From Rhynchopus sp. YZ270_cl-10 (lineage: Eukaryota > Euglenozoa > Diplonemea > Diplonemida > Diplonemidae), in assembly GCA_964035575.1 (NCBI GenBank), contig CAXIVB010000014.1, forward strand, positions 1 to 45,352: 45,352 nt of DNA. Direction: 5' to 3'. A program made the translations under genes and the position numbers. The notes under the pieces are model-generated. The model was given only the letters and a program-made list of their open reading frames with translations, ran no database searches and was not told where the DNA came from. Shown here one piece after another: positions 1-14,900 of this stretch; the stretch's first letter is position 1, and each line of letters begins with the position of its first letter.

Positions 1-178
1 CATTAAAGCAACAGATTTGATGTTTTGAGTAGTTGTGGTTAAATGTGGCGAAATTTCACGGCTATTTTATACATAGTACACGGTAGCATAGGGTATTTAT
101 ATCCATTTTCAATTTTTAAATATCGCCAGATGCCCAGGACTGGCACACCCGGTACGCCACGTCGTTTTTGGGCCCCAC

Positions 179-520
179 TCTATCAGAGAATCATGTCAGA
201 TATGCAAGGTCTGTCTATTCCAAGTGACCCTGGGAAGCGACCGTTTACGACCCCTCAAACCCGTAATAACTGGATACCTACTGGCTGTATAAAACTGCCA
301 CACACATTTTAGGTATTAAACACTTGTCAACCACACTGAACCCAAAACATCACCCCGTTTCTCGGCAGCAGTCTACCGGAGAATCACATCAGACTTGCTC
401 GGACGACGCAAACTTGGCACTTGGGAGACTCCCCATTTACGACCCCGCAAACCCGTAATAATTAGATACAGAGAGGCACAAATAGTGGAAATTTTCTTTT
501 TGACAAAATTTTAGGTGCTC
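179..520 (+). repeat. Internal subunits of the 571-bp monomer
   Basis: Shown in the first monomer. A block starting at 179 (TCTATCAGAGAATCA) is repeated in diverged form at 372 (TCTACCGGAGAATCA). A second block at 244 (TTTACGACCCC, then CAAACCCGTAATAA) recurs at 436. A third (TTTTAGGT) lies at 307 and 509. The offsets are 192 to 202 bp. Because 571 is close to 3 x 190, the monomer may be a diverged trimer of a ~190-bp ancestor. The third subunit, around monomer positions 560 to 571 plus 1 to 170, shows only weak resemblance. Two subunits are well supported; the trimer is inference. Confidence 0.65.
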
Positions 521-3500
521 TAACATGGAATCTGACCCCCATGTCCAGGTTATAAAAATGCTCTCTGAGTCCATTAAAGCAACAGATTTGATGTTTTGAG
601 TAGTTGTGGTTAAATGTGGCGAAATTTCACGGCTATTTTATACATAGTACACGGTAGCATAGGGTATTTATATCCATTTTCAATTTTTAAATATCGCCAG
701 ATGCCCAGGACTGGCACACCCGGTACGCCACGTCGTTTTTGGGCCCCACTCTATCAGAGAATCATGTCAGATATGCAAGGTCTGTCTATTCCAAGTGACC
801 CTGGGAAGCGACCGTTTACGACCCCTCAAACCCGTAATAACTGGATACCTACTGGCTGTATAAAACTGCCACACACATTTTAGGTATTAAACACTTGTCA
901 ACCACACTGAACCCAAAACATCACCCCGTTTCTCGGCAGCAGTCTACCGGAGAATCACATCAGACTTGCTCGGACGACGCAAACTTGGCACTTGGGAGAC
1001 TCCCCATTTACGACCCCGCAAACCCGTAATAATTAGATACAGAGAGGCACAAATAGTGGAAATTTTCTTTTTGACAAAATTTTAGGTGCTCTAACATGGA
1101 ATCTGACCCCCATGTCCAGGTTATAAAAATGCTCTCTGAGTCCATTAAAGCAACAGATTTGATGTTTTGAGTAGTTGTGGTTAAATGTGGCGAAATTTCA
1201 CGGCTATTTTATACATAGTACACGGTAGCATAGGGTATTTATATCCATTTTCAATTTTTAAATATCGCCAGATGCCCAGGACTGGCACACCCGGTACGCC
1301 ACGTCGTTTTTGGGCCCCACTCTATCAGAGAATCATGTCAGATATGCAAGGTCTGTCTATTCCAAGTGACCCTGGGAAGCGACCGTTTACGACCCCTCAA
1401 ACCCGTAATAACTGGATACCTACTGGCTGTATAAAACTGCCACACACATTTTAGGTATTAAACACTTGTCAACCACACTGAACCCAAAACATCACCCCGT
1501 TTCTCGGCAGCAGTCTACCGGAGAATCACATCAGACTTGCTCGGACGACGCAAACTTGGCACTTGGGAGACTCCCCATTTACGACCCCGCAAACCCGTAA
1601 TAATTAGATACAGAGAGGCACAAATAGTGGAAATTTTCTTTTTGACAAAATTTTAGGTGCTCTAACATGGAATCTGACCCCCATGTCCAGGTTATAAAAA
1701 TGCTCTCTGAGTCCATTAAAGCAACAGATTTGATGTTTTGAGTAGTTGTGGTTAAATGTGGCGAAATTTCACGGCTATTTTATACATAGTACACGGTAGC
1801 ATAGGGTATTTATATCCATTTTCAATTTTTAAATATCGCCAGATGCCCAGGACTGGCACACCCGGTACGCCACGTCGTTTTTGGGCCCCACTCTATCAGA
1901 GAATCATGTCAGATATGCAAGGTCTGTCTATTCCAAGTGACCCTGGGAAGCGACCGTTTACGACCCCTCAAACCCGTAATAACTGGATACCTACTGGCTG
2001 TATAAAACTGCCACACACATTTTAGGTATTAAACACTTGTCAACCACACTGAACCCAAAACATCACCCCGTTTCTCGGCAGCAGTCTACCGGAGAATCAC
2101 ATCAGACTTGCTCGGACGACGCAAACTTGGCACTTGGGAGACTCCCCATTTACGACCCCGCAAACCCGTAATAATTAGATACAGAGAGGCACAAATAGTG
2201 GAAATTTTCTTTTTGACAAAATTTTAGGTGCTCTAACATGGAATCTGACCCCCATGTCCAGGTTATAAAAATGCTCTCTGAGTCCATTAAAGCAACAGAT
2301 TTGATGTTTTGAGTAGTTGTGGTTAAATGTGGCGAAATTTCACGGCTATTTTATACATAGTACACGGTAGCATAGGGTATTTATATCCATTTTCAATTTT
2401 TAAATATCGCCAGATGCCCAGGACTGGCACACCCGGTACGCCACGTCGTTTTTGGGCCCCACTCTATCAGAGAATCATGTCAGATATGCAAGGTCTGTCT
2501 ATTCCAAGTGACCCTGGGAAGCGACCGTTTACGACCCCTCAAACCCGTAATAACTGGATACCTACTGGCTGTATAAAACTGCCACACACATTTTAGGTAT
2601 TAAACACTTGTCAACCACACTGAACCCAAAACATCACCCCGTTTCTCGGCAGCAGTCTACCGGAGAATCACATCAGACTTGCTCGGACGACGCAAACTTG
2701 GCACTTGGGAGACTCCCCATTTACGACCCCGCAAACCCGTAATAATTAGATACAGAGAGGCACAAATAGTGGAAATTTTCTTTTTGACAAAATTTTAGGT
2801 GCTCTAACATGGAATCTGACCCCCATGTCCAGGTTATAAAAATGCTCTCTGAGTCCATTAAAGCAACAGATTTGATGTTTTGAGTAGTTGTGGTTAAATG
2901 TGGCGAAATTTCACGGCTATTTTATACATAGTACACGGTAGCATAGGGTATTTATATCCATTTTCAATTTTTAAATATCGCCAGATGCCCAGGACTGGCA
3001 CACCCGGTACGCCACGTCGTTTTTGGGCCCCACTCTATCAGAGAATCATGTCAGATATGCAAGGTCTGTCTATTCCAAGTGACCCTGGGAAGCGACCGTT
3101 TACGACCCCTCAAACCCGTAATAACTGGATACCTACTGGCTGTATAAAACTGCCACACACATTTTAGGTATTAAACACTTGTCAACCACACTGAACCCAA
3201 AACATCACCCCGTTTCTCGGCAGCAGTCTACCGGAGAATCACATCAGACTTGCTCGGACGACGCAAACTTGGCACTTGGGAGACTCCCCATTTACGACCC
3301 CGCAAACCCGTAATAATTAGATACAGAGAGGCACAAATAGTGGAAATTTTCTTTTTGACAAAATTTTAGGTGCTCTAACATGGAATCTGACCCCCATGTC
3401 CAGGTTATAAAAATGCTCTCTGAGTCCATTAAAGCAACAGATTTGATGTTTTGAGTAGTTGTGGTTAAATGTGGCGAAATTTCACGGCTATTTTATACAT

Positions 3501-6500
3501 AGTACACGGTAGCATAGGGTATTTATATCCATTTTCAATTTTTAAATATCGCCAGATGCCCAGGACTGGCACACCCGGTACGCCACGTCGTTTTTGGGCC
3601 CCACTCTATCAGAGAATCATGTCAGATATGCAAGGTCTGTCTATTCCAAGTGACCCTGGGAAGCGACCGTTTACGACCCCTCAAACCCGTAATAACTGGA
3701 TACCTACTGGCTGTATAAAACTGCCACACACATTTTAGGTATTAAACACTTGTCAACCACACTGAACCCAAAACATCACCCCGTTTCTCGGCAGCAGTCT
3801 ACCGGAGAATCACATCAGACTTGCTCGGACGACGCAAACTTGGCACTTGGGAGACTCCCCATTTACGACCCCGCAAACCCGTAATAATTAGATACAGAGA
3901 GGCACAAATAGTGGAAATTTTCTTTTTGACAAAATTTTAGGTGCTCTAACATGGAATCTGACCCCCATGTCCAGGTTATAAAAATGCTCTCTGAGTCCAT
4001 TAAAGCAACAGATTTGATGTTTTGAGTAGTTGTGGTTAAATGTGGCGAAATTTCACGGCTATTTTATACATAGTACACGGTAGCATAGGGTATTTATATC
4101 CATTTTCAATTTTTAAATATCGCCAGATGCCCAGGACTGGCACACCCGGTACGCCACGTCGTTTTTGGGCCCCACTCTATCAGAGAATCATGTCAGATAT
4201 GCAAGGTCTGTCTATTCCAAGTGACCCTGGGAAGCGACCGTTTACGACCCCTCAAACCCGTAATAACTGGATACCTACTGGCTGTATAAAACTGCCACAC
4301 ACATTTTAGGTATTAAACACTTGTCAACCACACTGAACCCAAAACATCACCCCGTTTCTCGGCAGCAGTCTACCGGAGAATCACATCAGACTTGCTCGGA
4401 CGACGCAAACTTGGCACTTGGGAGACTCCCCATTTACGACCCCGCAAACCCGTAATAATTAGATACAGAGAGGCACAAATAGTGGAAATTTTCTTTTTGA
4501 CAAAATTTTAGGTGCTCTAACATGGAATCTGACCCCCATGTCCAGGTTATAAAAATGCTCTCTGAGTCCATTAAAGCAACAGATTTGATGTTTTGAGTAG
4601 TTGTGGTTAAATGTGGCGAAATTTCACGGCTATTTTATACATAGTACACGGTAGCATAGGGTATTTATATCCATTTTCAATTTTTAAATATCGCCAGATG
4701 CCCAGGACTGGCACACCCGGTACGCCACGTCGTTTTTGGGCCCCACTCTATCAGAGAATCATGTCAGATATGCAAGGTCTGTCTATTCCAAGTGACCCTG
4801 GGAAGCGACCGTTTACGACCCCTCAAACCCGTAATAACTGGATACCTACTGGCTGTATAAAACTGCCACACACATTTTAGGTATTAAACACTTGTCAACC
4901 ACACTGAACCCAAAACATCACCCCGTTTCTCGGCAGCAGTCTACCGGAGAATCACATCAGACTTGCTCGGACGACGCAAACTTGGCACTTGGGAGACTCC
5001 CCATTTACGACCCCGCAAACCCGTAATAATTAGATACAGAGAGGCACAAATAGTGGAAATTTTCTTTTTGACAAAATTTTAGGTGCTCTAACATGGAATC
5101 TGACCCCCATGTCCAGGTTATAAAAATGCTCTCTGAGTCCATTAAAGCAACAGATTTGATGTTTTGAGTAGTTGTGGTTAAATGTGGCGAAATTTCACGG
5201 CTATTTTATACATAGTACACGGTAGCATAGGGTATTTATATCCATTTTCAATTTTTAAATATCGCCAGATGCCCAGGACTGGCACACCCGGTACGCCACG
5301 TCGTTTTTGGGCCCCACTCTATCAGAGAATCATGTCAGATATGCAAGGTCTGTCTATTCCAAGTGACCCTGGGAAGCGACCGTTTACGACCCCTCAAACC
5401 CGTAATAACTGGATACCTACTGGCTGTATAAAACTGCCACACACATTTTAGGTATTAAACACTTGTCAACCACACTGAACCCAAAACATCACCCCGTTTC
5501 TCGGCAGCAGTCTACCGGAGAATCACATCAGACTTGCTCGGACGACGCAAACTTGGCACTTGGGAGACTCCCCATTTACGACCCCGCAAACCCGTAATAA
5601 TTAGATACAGAGAGGCACAAATAGTGGAAATTTTCTTTTTGACAAAATTTTAGGTGCTCTAACATGGAATCTGACCCCCATGTCCAGGTTATAAAAATGC
5701 TCTCTGAGTCCATTAAAGCAACAGATTTGATGTTTTGAGTAGTTGTGGTTAAATGTGGCGAAATTTCACGGCTATTTTATACATAGTACACGGTAGCATA
5801 GGGTATTTATATCCATTTTCAATTTTTAAATATCGCCAGATGCCCAGGACTGGCACACCCGGTACGCCACGTCGTTTTTGGGCCCCACTCTATCAGAGAA
5901 TCATGTCAGATATGCAAGGTCTGTCTATTCCAAGTGACCCTGGGAAGCGACCGTTTACGACCCCTCAAACCCGTAATAACTGGATACCTACTGGCTGTAT
6001 AAAACTGCCACACACATTTTAGGTATTAAACACTTGTCAACCACACTGAACCCAAAACATCACCCCGTTTCTCGGCAGCAGTCTACCGGAGAATCACATC
6101 AGACTTGCTCGGACGACGCAAACTTGGCACTTGGGAGACTCCCCATTTACGACCCCGCAAACCCGTAATAATTAGATACAGAGAGGCACAAATAGTGGAA
6201 ATTTTCTTTTTGACAAAATTTTAGGTGCTCTAACATGGAATCTGACCCCCATGTCCAGGTTATAAAAATGCTCTCTGAGTCCATTAAAGCAACAGATTTG
6301 ATGTTTTGAGTAGTTGTGGTTAAATGTGGCGAAATTTCACGGCTATTTTATACATAGTACACGGTAGCATAGGGTATTTATATCCATTTTCAATTTTTAA
6401 ATATCGCCAGATGCCCAGGACTGGCACACCCGGTACGCCACGTCGTTTTTGGGCCCCACTCTATCAGAGAATCATGTCAGATATGCAAGGTCTGTCTATT

Positions 6501-8565
6501 CCAAGTGACCCTGGGAAGCGACCGTTTACGACCCCTCAAACCCGTAATAACTGGATACCTACTGGCTGTATAAAACTGCCACACACATTTTAGGTATTAA
6601 ACACTTGTCAACCACACTGAACCCAAAACATCACCCCGTTTCTCGGCAGCAGTCTACCGGAGAATCACATCAGACTTGCTCGGACGACGCAAACTTGGCA
6701 CTTGGGAGACTCCCCATTTACGACCCCGCAAACCCGTAATAATTAGATACAGAGAGGCACAAATAGTGGAAATTTTCTTTTTGACAAAATTTTAGGTGCT
6801 CTAACATGGAATCTGACCCCCATGTCCAGGTTATAAAAATGCTCTCTGAGTCCATTAAAGCAACAGATTTGATGTTTTGAGTAGTTGTGGTTAAATGTGG
6901 CGAAATTTCACGGCTATTTTATACATAGTACACGGTAGCATAGGGTATTTATATCCATTTTCAATTTTTAAATATCGCCAGATGCCCAGGACTGGCACAC
7001 CCGGTACGCCACGTCGTTTTTGGGCCCCACTCTATCAGAGAATCATGTCAGATATGCAAGGTCTGTCTATTCCAAGTGACCCTGGGAAGCGACCGTTTAC
7101 GACCCCTCAAACCCGTAATAACTGGATACCTACTGGCTGTATAAAACTGCCACACACATTTTAGGTATTAAACACTTGTCAACCACACTGAACCCAAAAC
7201 ATCACCCCGTTTCTCGGCAGCAGTCTACCGGAGAATCACATCAGACTTGCTCGGACGACGCAAACTTGGCACTTGGGAGACTCCCCATTTACGACCCCGC
7301 AAACCCGTAATAATTAGATACAGAGAGGCACAAATAGTGGAAATTTTCTTTTTGACAAAATTTTAGGTGCTCTAACATGGAATCTGACCCCCATGTCCAG
7401 GTTATAAAAATGCTCTCTGAGTCCATTAAAGCAACAGATTTGATGTTTTGAGTAGTTGTGGTTAAATGTGGCGAAATTTCACGGCTATTTTATACATAGT
7501 ACACGGTAGCATAGGGTATTTATATCCATTTTCAATTTTTAAATATCGCCAGATGCCCAGGACTGGCACACCCGGTACGCCACGTCGTTTTTGGGCCCCA
7601 CTCTATCAGAGAATCATGTCAGATATGCAAGGTCTGTCTATTCCAAGTGACCCTGGGAAGCGACCGTTTACGACCCCTCAAACCCGTAATAACTGGATAC
7701 CTACTGGCTGTATAAAACTGCCACACACATTTTAGGTATTAAACACTTGTCAACCACACTGAACCCAAAACATCACCCCGTTTCTCGGCAGCAGTCTACC
7801 GGAGAATCACATCAGACTTGCTCGGACGACGCAAACTTGGCACTTGGGAGACTCCCCATTTACGACCCCGCAAACCCGTAATAATTAGATACAGAGAGGC
7901 ACAAATAGTGGAAATTTTCTTTTTGACAAAATTTTAGGTGCTCTAACATGGAATCTGACCCCCATGTCCAGGTTATAAAAATGCTCTCTGAGTCCATTAA
8001 AGCAACAGATTTGATGTTTTGAGTAGTTGTGGTTAAATGTGGCGAAATTTCACGGCTATTTTATACATAGTACACGGTAGCATAGGGTATTTATATCCAT
8101 TTTCAATTTTTAAATATCGCCAGATGCCCAGGACTGGCACACCCGGTACGCCACGTCGTTTTTGGGCCCCACTCTATCAGAGAATCATGTCAGATATGCA
8201 AGGTCTGTCTATTCCAAGTGACCCTGGGAAGCGACCGTTTACGACCCCTCAAACCCGTAATAACTGGATACCTACTGGCTGTATAAAACTGCCACACACA
8301 TTTTAGGTATTAAACACTTGTCAACCACACTGAACCCAAAACATCACCCCGTTTCTCGGCAGCAGTCTACCGGAGAATCACATCAGACTTGCTCGGACGA
8401 CGCAAACTTGGCACTTGGGAGACTCCCCATTTACGACCCCGCAAACCCGTAATAATTAGATACAGAGAGGCACAAATAGTGGAAATTTTCTTTTTGACAA
8501 AATTTTAGGTGCTCTAACATGGAATCTGACCCCCATGTCCAGGTTATAAAAATGCTCTCTGAGTC

Positions 8566-9128
8566 CATTAAAGCAACAGATTTGATGTTTTGAGTAGTTG
8601 TGGTTAGAAATTTCACGGCTATTTTATACATAGTACACGGTAGCATAGGGTATTTATATCCATTTTCAATTTTTAAATATCGCCAGATGCCCAGGACTGG
8701 CACACCCGGTACGCCACGTCGTTTTTGGGCCCCACTCTATCAGAGAATCATGTCAGATATGCAAGGTCTGTCTATTCCAAGTGACCCTGGGAAGCGACCG
8801 TTTACGACCCCTCAAACCCGTAATAACTGGATACCTACTGGCTGTATAAAACTGCCACACACATTTTAGGTATTAAACACTTGTCAACCACACTGAACCC
8901 AAAACATCACCCCGTTTCTCGGCAGCAGTCTACCGGAGAATCACATCAGACTTGCTCGGACGACGCAAACTTGGCACTTGGGAGACTCCCCATTTACGAC
9001 CCCGCAAACCCGTAATAATTAGATACAGAGAGGCACAAATAGTGGAAATTTTCTTTTTGACAAAATTTTAGGTGCTCTAACATGGAATCTGACCCCCATG
9101 TCCAGGTTATAAAAATGCTCTCTGAGTC
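8566..9128 (+). repeat. Satellite monomer 16 with 8-bp deletion
   Basis: This copy is 563 bp. It lacks 8 bp near 8600, where the other copies read GTTAAATGTGGCGAAATTTC and this one reads GTTAGAAATTTC. The change opens a longer antisense frame (8431-8703) in this copy only, which I regard as chance. Confidence 0.95.
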
Positions 9129-11412
9129 CATTAAAGCAACAGATTTGATGTTTTGAGTAGTTGTGGTTAAATGTGGCGAAATTTCACGGCTATTTTATAC
9201 ATAGTACACGGTAGCATAGGGTATTTATATCCATTTTCAATTTTTAAATATCGCCAGATGCCCAGGACTGGCACACCCGGTACGCCACGTCGTTTTTGGG
9301 CCCCACTCTATCAGAGAATCATGTCAGATATGCAAGGTCTGTCTATTCCAAGTGACCCTGGGAAGCGACCGTTTACGACCCCTCAAACCCGTAATAACTG
9401 GATACCTACTGGCTGTATAAAACTGCCACACACATTTTAGGTATTAAACACTTGTCAACCACACTGAACCCAAAACATCACCCCGTTTCTCGGCAGCAGT
9501 CTACCGGAGAATCACATCAGACTTGCTCGGACGACGCAAACTTGGCACTTGGGAGACTCCCCATTTACGACCCCGCAAACCCGTAATAATTAGATACAGA
9601 GAGGCACAAATAGTGGAAATTTTCTTTTTGACAAAATTTTAGGTGCTCTAACATGGAATCTGACCCCCATGTCCAGGTTATAAAAATGCTCTCTGAGTCC
9701 ATTAAAGCAACAGATTTGATGTTTTGAGTAGTTGTGGTTAAATGTGGCGAAATTTCACGGCTATTTTATACATAGTACACGGTAGCATAGGGTATTTATA
9801 TCCATTTTCAATTTTTAAATATCGCCAGATGCCCAGGACTGGCACACCCGGTACGCCACGTCGTTTTTGGGCCCCACTCTATCAGAGAATCATGTCAGAT
9901 ATGCAAGGTCTGTCTATTCCAAGTGACCCTGGGAAGCGACCGTTTACGACCCCTCAAACCCGTAATAACTGGATACCTACTGGCTGTATAAAACTGCCAC
10001 ACACATTTTAGGTATTAAACACTTGTCAACCACACTGAACCCAAAACATCACCCCGTTTCTCGGCAGCAGTCTACCGGAGAATCACATCAGACTTGCTCG
10101 GACGACGCAAACTTGGCACTTGGGAGACTCCCCATTTACGACCCCGCAAACCCGTAATAATTAGATACAGAGAGGCACAAATAGTGGAAATTTTCTTTTT
10201 GACAAAATTTTAGGTGCTCTAACATGGAATCTGACCCCCATGTCCAGGTTATAAAAATGCTCTCTGAGTCCATTAAAGCAACAGATTTGATGTTTTGAGT
10301 AGTTGTGGTTAAATGTGGCGAAATTTCACGGCTATTTTATACATAGTACACGGTAGCATAGGGTATTTATATCCATTTTCAATTTTTAAATATCGCCAGA
10401 TGCCCAGGACTGGCACACCCGGTACGCCACGTCGTTTTTGGGCCCCACTCTATCAGAGAATCATGTCAGATATGCAAGGTCTGTCTATTCCAAGTGACCC
10501 TGGGAAGCGACCGTTTACGACCCCTCAAACCCGTAATAACTGGATACCTACTGGCTGTATAAAACTGCCACACACATTTTAGGTATTAAACACTTGTCAA
10601 CCACACTGAACCCAAAACATCACCCCGTTTCTCGGCAGCAGTCTACCGGAGAATCACATCAGACTTGCTCGGACGACGCAAACTTGGCACTTGGGAGACT
10701 CCCCATTTACGACCCCGCAAACCCGTAATAATTAGATACAGAGAGGCACAAATAGTGGAAATTTTCTTTTTGACAAAATTTTAGGTGCTCTAACATGGAA
10801 TCTGACCCCCATGTCCAGGTTATAAAAATGCTCTCTGAGTCCATTAAAGCAACAGATTTGATGTTTTGAGTAGTTGTGGTTAAATGTGGCGAAATTTCAC
10901 GGCTATTTTATACATAGTACACGGTAGCATAGGGTATTTATATCCATTTTCAATTTTTAAATATCGCCAGATGCCCAGGACTGGCACACCCGGTACGCCA
11001 CGTCGTTTTTGGGCCCCACTCTATCAGAGAATCATGTCAGATATGCAAGGTCTGTCTATTCCAAGTGACCCTGGGAAGCGACCGTTTACGACCCCTCAAA
11101 CCCGTAATAACTGGATACCTACTGGCTGTATAAAACTGCCACACACATTTTAGGTATTAAACACTTGTCAACCACACTGAACCCAAAACATCACCCCGTT
11201 TCTCGGCAGCAGTCTACCGGAGAATCACATCAGACTTGCTCGGACGACGCAAACTTGGCACTTGGGAGACTCCCCATTTACGACCCCGCAAACCCGTAAT
11301 AATTAGATACAGAGAGGCACAAATAGTGGAAATTTTCTTTTTGACAAAATTTTAGGTGCTCTAACATGGAATCTGACCCCCATGTCCAGGTTATAAAAAT
11401 GCTCTCTGAGTC

Positions 11413-11955
11413 CATTAAAGCAACAGATTTGATGTTTTGAGTAGTTGTGGTTAAATGTGGCGAAATTTCACGGCTATTTTATACATAGTACACGGTAGCA
11501 TAGGGTATTTATATCCATTTTCAATTTTTAAATATCGCCAGATGCCCAGGACTGGCACACCCGGTACGCCACGTCGTTTTTGGGCCCCACTCTATCAGAG
11601 AATCATGTCAGATATGCAAGGTCTGTCTATTCCAAGTGACCCTGGGAAGCGACCGTTTACGACCCCTCAAACCCGTAATAACTGGATACCTACTGGCTGT
11701 ATAAAACTGCCACACACATTTTAGGTATTAAAATCACCCCGTTTCTCGGCAGCAGTCTACCGGAGAATCACATCAGACTTGCTCGGACGACGCAAACTTG
11801 GCACTTGGGAGACTCCCCATTTACGACCCCGCAAACCCGTAATAATTAGATACAGAGAGGCACAAATAGTGGAAATTTTCTTTTTGACAAAATTTTAGGT
11901 GCTCTAACATGGAATCTGACCCCCATGTCCAGGTTATAAAAATGCTCTCTGAGTC
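11413..11955 (+). repeat. Satellite monomer 21 with 28-bp deletion
   Basis: This copy is 543 bp. A 28-bp stretch is missing just after GGTATTAAA at about 11732, joining it directly to ATCACCCCG. All other monomers keep it. With the 8-bp deletion in monomer 16, it is one of only two visible length variants in the array. Confidence 0.95.
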
Positions 11956-14900
11956 CATTAAAGCAACAGATTTGATGTTTTGAGTAGTTGTGGTTAAATG
12001 TGGCGAAATTTCACGGCTATTTTATACATAGTACACGGTAGCATAGGGTATTTATATCCATTTTCAATTTTTAAATATCGCCAGATGCCCAGGACTGGCA
12101 CACCCGGTACGCCACGTCGTTTTTGGGCCCCACTCTATCAGAGAATCATGTCAGATATGCAAGGTCTGTCTATTCCAAGTGACCCTGGGAAGCGACCGTT
12201 TACGACCCCTCAAACCCGTAATAACTGGATACCTACTGGCTGTATAAAACTGCCACACACATTTTAGGTATTAAACACTTGTCAACCACACTGAACCCAA
12301 AACATCACCCCGTTTCTCGGCAGCAGTCTACCGGAGAATCACATCAGACTTGCTCGGACGACGCAAACTTGGCACTTGGGAGACTCCCCATTTACGACCC
12401 CGCAAACCCGTAATAATTAGATACAGAGAGGCACAAATAGTGGAAATTTTCTTTTTGACAAAATTTTAGGTGCTCTAACATGGAATCTGACCCCCATGTC
12501 CAGGTTATAAAAATGCTCTCTGAGTCCATTAAAGCAACAGATTTGATGTTTTGAGTAGTTGTGGTTAAATGTGGCGAAATTTCACGGCTATTTTATACAT
12601 AGTACACGGTAGCATAGGGTATTTATATCCATTTTCAATTTTTAAATATCGCCAGATGCCCAGGACTGGCACACCCGGTACGCCACGTCGTTTTTGGGCC
12701 CCACTCTATCAGAGAATCATGTCAGATATGCAAGGTCTGTCTATTCCAAGTGACCCTGGGAAGCGACCGTTTACGACCCCTCAAACCCGTAATAACTGGA
12801 TACCTACTGGCTGTATAAAACTGCCACACACATTTTAGGTATTAAACACTTGTCAACCACACTGAACCCAAAACATCACCCCGTTTCTCGGCAGCAGTCT
12901 ACCGGAGAATCACATCAGACTTGCTCGGACGACGCAAACTTGGCACTTGGGAGACTCCCCATTTACGACCCCGCAAACCCGTAATAATTAGATACAGAGA
13001 GGCACAAATAGTGGAAATTTTCTTTTTGACAAAATTTTAGGTGCTCTAACATGGAATCTGACCCCCATGTCCAGGTTATAAAAATGCTCTCTGAGTCCAT
13101 TAAAGCAACAGATTTGATGTTTTGAGTAGTTGTGGTTAAATGTGGCGAAATTTCACGGCTATTTTATACATAGTACACGGTAGCATAGGGTATTTATATC
13201 CATTTTCAATTTTTAAATATCGCCAGATGCCCAGGACTGGCACACCCGGTACGCCACGTCGTTTTTGGGCCCCACTCTATCAGAGAATCATGTCAGATAT
13301 GCAAGGTCTGTCTATTCCAAGTGACCCTGGGAAGCGACCGTTTACGACCCCTCAAACCCGTAATAACTGGATACCTACTGGCTGTATAAAACTGCCACAC
13401 ACATTTTAGGTATTAAACACTTGTCAACCACACTGAACCCAAAACATCACCCCGTTTCTCGGCAGCAGTCTACCGGAGAATCACATCAGACTTGCTCGGA
13501 CGACGCAAACTTGGCACTTGGGAGACTCCCCATTTACGACCCCGCAAACCCGTAATAATTAGATACAGAGAGGCACAAATAGTGGAAATTTTCTTTTTGA
13601 CAAAATTTTAGGTGCTCTAACATGGAATCTGACCCCCATGTCCAGGTTATAAAAATGCTCTCTGAGTCCATTAAAGCAACAGATTTGATGTTTTGAGTAG
13701 TTGTGGTTAAATGTGGCGAAATTTCACGGCTATTTTATACATAGTACACGGTAGCATAGGGTATTTATATCCATTTTCAATTTTTAAATATCGCCAGATG
13801 CCCAGGACTGGCACACCCGGTACGCCACGTCGTTTTTGGGCCCCACTCTATCAGAGAATCATGTCAGATATGCAAGGTCTGTCTATTCCAAGTGACCCTG
13901 GGAAGCGACCGTTTACGACCCCTCAAACCCGTAATAACTGGATACCTACTGGCTGTATAAAACTGCCACACACATTTTAGGTATTAAACACTTGTCAACC
14001 ACACTGAACCCAAAACATCACCCCGTTTCTCGGCAGCAGTCTACCGGAGAATCACATCAGACTTGCTCGGACGACGCAAACTTGGCACTTGGGAGACTCC
14101 CCATTTACGACCCCGCAAACCCGTAATAATTAGATACAGAGAGGCACAAATAGTGGAAATTTTCTTTTTGACAAAATTTTAGGTGCTCTAACATGGAATC
14201 TGACCCCCATGTCCAGGTTATAAAAATGCTCTCTGAGTCCATTAAAGCAACAGATTTGATGTTTTGAGTAGTTGTGGTTAAATGTGGCGAAATTTCACGG
14301 CTATTTTATACATAGTACACGGTAGCATAGGGTATTTATATCCATTTTCAATTTTTAAATATCGCCAGATGCCCAGGACTGGCACACCCGGTACGCCACG
14401 TCGTTTTTGGGCCCCACTCTATCAGAGAATCATGTCAGATATGCAAGGTCTGTCTATTCCAAGTGACCCTGGGAAGCGACCGTTTACGACCCCTCAAACC
14501 CGTAATAACTGGATACCTACTGGCTGTATAAAACTGCCACACACATTTTAGGTATTAAACACTTGTCAACCACACTGAACCCAAAACATCACCCCGTTTC
14601 TCGGCAGCAGTCTACCGGAGAATCACATCAGACTTGCTCGGACGACGCAAACTTGGCACTTGGGAGACTCCCCATTTACGACCCCGCAAACCCGTAATAA
14701 TTAGATACAGAGAGGCACAAATAGTGGAAATTTTCTTTTTGACAAAATTTTAGGTGCTCTAACATGGAATCTGACCCCCATGTCCAGGTTATAAAAATGC
14801 TCTCTGAGTCCATTAAAGCAACAGATTTGATGTTTTGAGTAGTTGTGGTTAAATGTGGCGAAATTTCACGGCTATTTTATACATAGTACACGGTAGCATA

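Noticed and set aside
8431-8703. 90-codon minus-strand frame in satellite monomer 16
   Set aside because: Exists only because an 8-bp deletion shifts the frame past a stop in this one copy.
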